Part shown: positions 60,803 through 64,000 of the stretch, one piece after another
Layout: the number at the start of each line of letters is the position of its first letter
How positions within the stretch are numbered: position 1 is the first letter of the stretch
NCBI GenBank assembly: GCA_963729815.1
Contig: CAVSPU010000002.1
Location: forward strand, 1,116,001 to 1,180,000
Direction: 5' to 3'
Length of the DNA stretch: 64,000 bases
Source: DAHUXN01 sp963729815
GTDB taxonomy: Bacteria; Acidobacteriota; Terriglobia; Acidiferrales; UBA7541
The notes under the pieces: model-generated
Seen by the model: only the letters and a program-made list of their open reading frames with translations
Told to the model about the DNA's origin: nothing
Database searches by the model: none
Made by a program: the position numbers and the translations under genes

Positions 60803-61097
60803 TGAAGTTGCTCCTTCTACATGCAGATGTTCGTGTGGAGGTTCGTGAAAGGGTGCGTAATTGATTGGGATTGGAGACCATGGAAGATGCTTCCCCTCCC
60901 TCCACATTAATACGATTCGCGAAGTTACGGCCTGGTTTTCTTTTACGCCTCACGCGACGGAGTCGCAGTGACGCGCGTCACGCGTGTGCCTCGGTGTTTA
61001 GCTGGCGGGTGGGCGCTGCTCGTTCCTTTGTCGCCGGGATTTCGGTATAAGATGTCGCGTCAATACCAGGCATAGCGCCACGTTTGTGGAGGCTCAC

Positions 61098-61289
61098 ATG
61101 GCGATCGACATCCGAGGCATGACCCCGCTGCTGCAGGTCTTCGACATGCGCGCGTCCATCGCGTTTTACCGCGACGTGCTCGGCTTCGAGGTTGTCAGCA
61201 GGTCGGAACCGCAGCCGGACCGCAATCCCAAGGGCGCGGCGGAAAATTGGCAGGCGGGGATGAAATTCCTGAAGCAATTCGAGAAATAA
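61098..61289 (+). pseudogene. Truncated VOC (glyoxalase-fold) gene
   Basis: Only 63 residues from ATG 61098 (GGAGG site present). The first 40 are a normal VOC start (MTPLLQVFDMRASIAFYRDV, LGFEVVSRSE), but after PQPDRNPKG the family sequence is lost and replaced by AAENWQAGMKFLKQFEK, which belongs to no VOC protein I recognise. Intact domains are about 120 residues. It is the first of three genes with short gaps (10 and 25 bases). Confidence 0.55.
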
Positions 61290-61299
61290 AGGAGGAGCG

Positions 61300-61797
61300 A
61301 TGGAACGAGTGATTTCGAAACTGGTGGAGGATTTCGAGCAAGGGAAAATGTCGCGACGGCAATTGATTCAGAGCCTCGCAGTGGCCGTGACGGCGGCAAC
61401 GACGGCAGTCGCGACGGTTGGGGCCGGGAGTGCGGCTGCGGCGGGCGGAAAAGGATTCAAGGCGATTTACGTGAATCATATTTCGTATCAGGTGGCGGAT
61501 TACGCGAAGACGAGGGATTTTTACGCGGACCTCTTCGGGATGCCCGTGGTGCAGGACAACGGGAGCCAGTGTTATCTGACCTTCGGCGACACGTTCCTGA
61601 TCCCGCGAAATCATTCGAGGAACACGCCGCGAATCGATCACATCGCGTACACGATCGACAACTGGGATAAAAATGCTGTCGAGTCGGAGCTGAAGCGCCG
61701 CGGACTGAACCCGAAGCCGGATACGGAAAACAGTTTTCACGTCGAGGATCCCAACGGCTTTGACCTGCAAATCAGCGGCAAAGACATGAAAGCGTGA
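61300..61797 (+). CDS. VOC-family protein with Tat-like signal
   Basis: 165 residues. The N-terminus carries a twin-Arg-type sequence MSRRQLIQSLAVAVTAATTA (about 17-36) after a charged leader, predicting export of the folded protein. The VOC domain starts IYVNHISYQVADYAKTRDFY with the metal-binding His and continues FYADLFGMPVVQDNG, RIDHIAYTID and VEDPNGFDLQISG. It probably binds a metal and a small hydrophobic substrate; no substrate can be read off. Preceded by a strong AGGAGG site, 10 bases after the truncated VOC gene. Confidence 0.85.
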   Translation: MERVISKLVEDFEQGKMSRRQLIQSLAVAVTAATTAVATVGAGSAAAAGGKGFKAIYVNHISYQVADYAKTRDFYADLFGMPVVQDNGSQCYLTFGDTFLIPRNHSRNTPRIDHIAYTIDNWDKNAVESELKRRGLNPKPDTENSFHVEDPNGFDLQISGKDMKA

Positions 61798-61822
61798 AAA
61801 ACGCGAAAGAAGGGAAGGCCTC

Positions 61823-62215
61823 GTGCAATTCGTCGTGAAAGCTGCGCCCACATCCAAACCAAATGCCAAGTTGTATTCTTTCGATGAGAAGACGATGTAT
61901 CGAGGCAAGGAAATCTCCGTTCATGATCCGATATTCGTTTTCGCCTCAGACCACATGGGCGGGCAGGGCCTCGTCGCGAGAGGGGTTGTGATGTGGGTCA
62001 AGCGCGGACCGGGGATACGAGTGAGCATAAAAGTGAAACGAACTGGCGTGGCCCGGCGCAAGCTCGGAAGACGCGAGCTGAGGCCATTTTGCAACCTGAA
62101 TGATGATCGGCCGCAGACGGAAATCGCGCGCAAACTGTATCGACAGGCTACGAATAAAATTGCGGGTATCTCAGACAAGGCGGCTAAGTTCTTAACTGCT
62201 CACTTTCGGGGATAG
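61823..62215 (+). CDS. Conserved hypothetical protein
   Basis: 130 residues from GTG 61823, after AAGGGAAGG. Motifs: KLYSFDEKTMYRGKEISVHD, PIFVFASDHMGGQGLVARGV, VKRTGVARRKLGRRELRPFC and RKLYRQATNKIAGISDKAAK. A small compact fold; no named family recognised, although it resembles conserved hypothetical proteins in other bacteria. Last gene of the three-gene VOC operon. Confidence 0.72.
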   Translation: MQFVVKAAPTSKPNAKLYSFDEKTMYRGKEISVHDPIFVFASDHMGGQGLVARGVVMWVKRGPGIRVSIKVKRTGVARRKLGRRELRPFCNLNDDRPQTEIARKLYRQATNKIAGISDKAAKFLTAHFRG

Positions 62216-62313
62216 GATTATTCGCTGTCTCGGAAAATACCAGTTTTGACACATTCGCGGCGATGAGCGCGAAAGCATTCGCCCCGGCGAACGAGCTCGC
62301 CACGGCGAGCAGG

Positions 62314-62417
62314 TTCGCCCAGGCGAACAAGTTCCAAAGTTGGCGATTAGAAAATGAACGGGCCTTTGTTTTGTGTGAGTTACGCGCGATTCTAATTCTG
62401 GCGTGTGGCGATTAGAA
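62314..62417. repeat. GATTAGAA element, copy C
   Basis: TTCGCCCAGGCGAACAA palindrome, GCGATTAGAA (62343-62352), the block CTTTGTTTTGTGTGAGTTAC, GCGATTCTAAT and GCGATTAGAA (62408-62417). It lies in the convergent gap between the VOC operon and the MFS gene. Confidence 0.75.
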
Positions 62418-62479
62418 TCGCGGAACTTGAGCGCGACCCGCGCACACCTGGGCGGGACGTTGACGCGGCGCGGGAGGAT

Positions 62480-63790
62480 TTACAGCGCTGGAGCGTGCGG
62501 CGTTTTTGGAATGCACAGGACCAGCAGGCCTCCCGCAATCGCCGCAACGGCAACCACGACCATGCCGGAACTGAACGAGCCTGTCCGGCTGCTAAGATAG
62601 CCGAGCAAGTACGGCCCGGCGAATCCCGCGACGGATCCGACGGCATTAATGAGCCCGACCGCAGCGGCGGAGGCAGAACGGCTGAGCAGGGTCGTCGGAA
62701 TCGCCCAAGACGGAGGAAGAAACGCATTCGAAAGGGCAATCAAAGCAAAGAATAAAACAGAAACGGGCAGCGAACCAGAACGCGCGATAAGGCCCAAGGC
62801 TCCCAGCGCCGCAATGAACATGGGAATGGCGCAGTGCCACCTCCGCTCCATGCGCTTGTCGGAATGCCATCCGTTCGCAATCATGGCGACAAACAACAGC
62901 AAATACGGAATCGCGCCAATGAGACCGACACGCACGTCCGAGAGACCCGACAGGCGTTTCAGCATGGTGGGAAACCAAAAATAGAAACCGTAGTCGACGA
63001 AATAGTTGAGAAAAGCGACCGCGGCCAAAAGTAGCACGACGCGGGACCGAAGCGCCTGCCCGACAGACATCGACTGTGGAGTATCAAGCCTTTCCCGGTG
63101 AAGCTTCTGTTCGATCCACTCATGCTGAGCGGGCGCGAGCCAATGAGCTTCGCGCGGCCGATCGGACAAAAAGAAATATGCCATTGCGCCGAACAGGATG
63201 GCCGGCAAACCCTCGAGGATGAAAAGCCAGCGCCAACCTTGCATTCCCAGGAAAGCATGGCCGATGATCCATCCCGCGGCAGGCGAGGCCAAGGCCTGCG
63301 AAAGCGGAATTGCCGCCATAAAATAACCGATGGCTTTGGCACGGTCTTCGCGGCTGAACCAATGGCTCAGGTAGACGATTACTCCCGGGAAAAACGCCGC
63401 CTCGGCGGCGCCGAGCAGGAGGCGCGCGGCGTAGAGCTGGTGCGCGGTATGAACGAGGCCCGTCAACGCAGTAAACGAGCCCCAAGCGATCATCACCGCC
63501 GAGATTATTCGGCGGGCGCTCCAATGTTCGACGAGCAGCGCGCCAGGAATTTGCAGCGCGACGTAGCTGATGAAGAAAATGCCTGCGCCCAGGCCAAAGA
63601 CGCGGTCGGAGAAGCCGAGGTCGCTGGTCATGCCGAGCGCGGCGAATGCCACGCTGGTGCGGTCGACGTAATTCACGACGTACAAAAGGAAAAGGAACGG
63701 CAGCAGGCGCACGGCGATTTGGCGCCGCGTGCGATCGCCAATTTCAACGGCTGTCCGTGCAATTGATGCGGAAGACTTTTTGTCGAGCAA
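62480..63790 (-). CDS. MFS transporter (anion:cation symporter type)
   Basis: 436 residues with twelve predicted helices. The ACS-family opening is LPFLFLLYVVNYVDRTSVAF (about 29-48, DRT motif), followed by SYVALQIPGALLVEHWSARR, the RLLLGAAEAAFFPGVIVYLS helix and GWRWLFILEGLPAILFG. Relatives take up organic anions such as hexuronates, tartrate or phthalate with protons or sodium. The substrate is not predictable here. The start is uncertain: a TTG at 63790 has no clear ribosome site. Its terminal end overlaps no other gene. Confidence 0.85.
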   Translation of the reverse strand: MLDKKSSASIARTAVEIGDRTRRQIAVRLLPFLFLLYVVNYVDRTSVAFAALGMTSDLGFSDRVFGLGAGIFFISYVALQIPGALLVEHWSARRIISAVMIAWGSFTALTGLVHTAHQLYAARLLLGAAEAAFFPGVIVYLSHWFSREDRAKAIGYFMAAIPLSQALASPAAGWIIGHAFLGMQGWRWLFILEGLPAILFGAMAYFFLSDRPREAHWLAPAQHEWIEQKLHRERLDTPQSMSVGQALRSRVVLLLAAVAFLNYFVDYGFYFWFPTMLKRLSGLSDVRVGLIGAIPYLLLFVAMIANGWHSDKRMERRWHCAIPMFIAALGALGLIARSGSLPVSVLFFALIALSNAFLPPSWAIPTTLLSRSASAAAVGLINAVGSVAGFAGPYLLGYLSSRTGSFSSGMVVVAVAAIAGGLLVLCIPKTPHAPAL

Positions 63791-64000
63791 AAAGGCGCTT
63801 TCTGGCGGTAAGTCTCGCAGGGAGTGTAGCGGAATTGCGTGGCGAAGTTAAGCGGCGACGGAATCCGCCGGATGCGAAAGAAGCGGCAAAATCTGCACCC
63901 TTAAACATCAAAGGGTGCGGCACCCACTTCGCAAAATACAACGAACGTATCGCTTAGCCTGCGCCACCCGCCGAGCGTCCAGGCCAATCGGGATGTCTCT
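63791..64000. other. Right-end intergenic region
   Basis: 210 bases upstream of the MFS gene with no supported gene. On the minus strand there is a -10-like TACACT around 63824-63829; nothing else was identified. Confidence 0.4.

Overview
The window looks like a chromosomal segment of an acidobacterium (Acidobacteriota, probably Terriglobia; inferred). The main evidence is a tandem array of very long, duplicated FtsX/MacB-type permeases ending in the signature DPMVALRYE. This is the ADOP family (acidobacterial duplicated orphan permeases), which is close to diagnostic for the phylum. Several PEP-CTERM proteins, DUF5946, DUF5671, DUF2784 and AHSA1/ArsR genes and a high G+C content fit the same lineage. 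I saw no rRNA, tRNA, CRISPR array, prophage or IS transposase.

Region 1 (1-30.4 kb) is the ADOP array: ten complete permeases and one cut by the window edge, all on the minus strand. No ATPase or membrane-fusion partner is encoded nearby. The array is interrupted by a plus-strand ArsR-AHSA1 operon (17.7-18.5 kb) and a minus-strand LolA-like exported protein (26.8-27.6 kb). Two spacers (917-1249 and 3740-4070) are nearly identical. A nine-codon relic of another ADOP C-terminus lies at 30.37 kb. Both point to growth and decay by tandem duplication.

Region 2 (30.6-45.8 kb) is mostly plus-strand single genes: DUF5946 protein, membrane-anchored serine hydrolase, hybrid histidine kinase, ICMT-like methyltransferase (minus), DinB protein, a His/Gly-rich secreted protein (minus), a two-domain VOC protein, a toast-rack lipoprotein, and a SatD plus DUF3307-like membrane protein pair. 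Then come a DUF5671 protein with a pilin-like partner, an Lgt-like protein and a secreted HExxE protein. The SatD pair has four 18-bp palindromic operators arranged as two identical promoter-operator cassettes.

Region 3 (45.8-50.4 kb) is repeat-rich. A higBA toxin-antitoxin module sits between two 158-bp direct repeats, next to a frameshifted DUF2339 membrane protein. Region 4 (49.7-56 kb) is an exported-protein island: four PEP-CTERM proteins and two paralogous APKAVHA-signature proteins, plus a cold-shock gene with a terminator-like hairpin in its leader. Region 5 (56.4-64 kb) holds a PilZ-pseudoreceiver protein, a second PilZ protein, a large IPT/PD40 lipoprotein, a DUF2784 membrane protein, a small VOC operon and an MFS transporter.

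Across the window there are several families of short palindromic elements. One has conserved outer arms around a self-complementary core that differs from copy to copy. One is a small palindrome inserted into the loops of another. One has three GATTAGAA/TTCTAAT blocks that could form alternative pairings. A recurring promoter style places a -10 hexamer exactly six bases before the start codon, which implies leaderless mRNAs. The operator-bearing SatD cassette and the variable-core hairpins are the best candidates for undescribed biology here.
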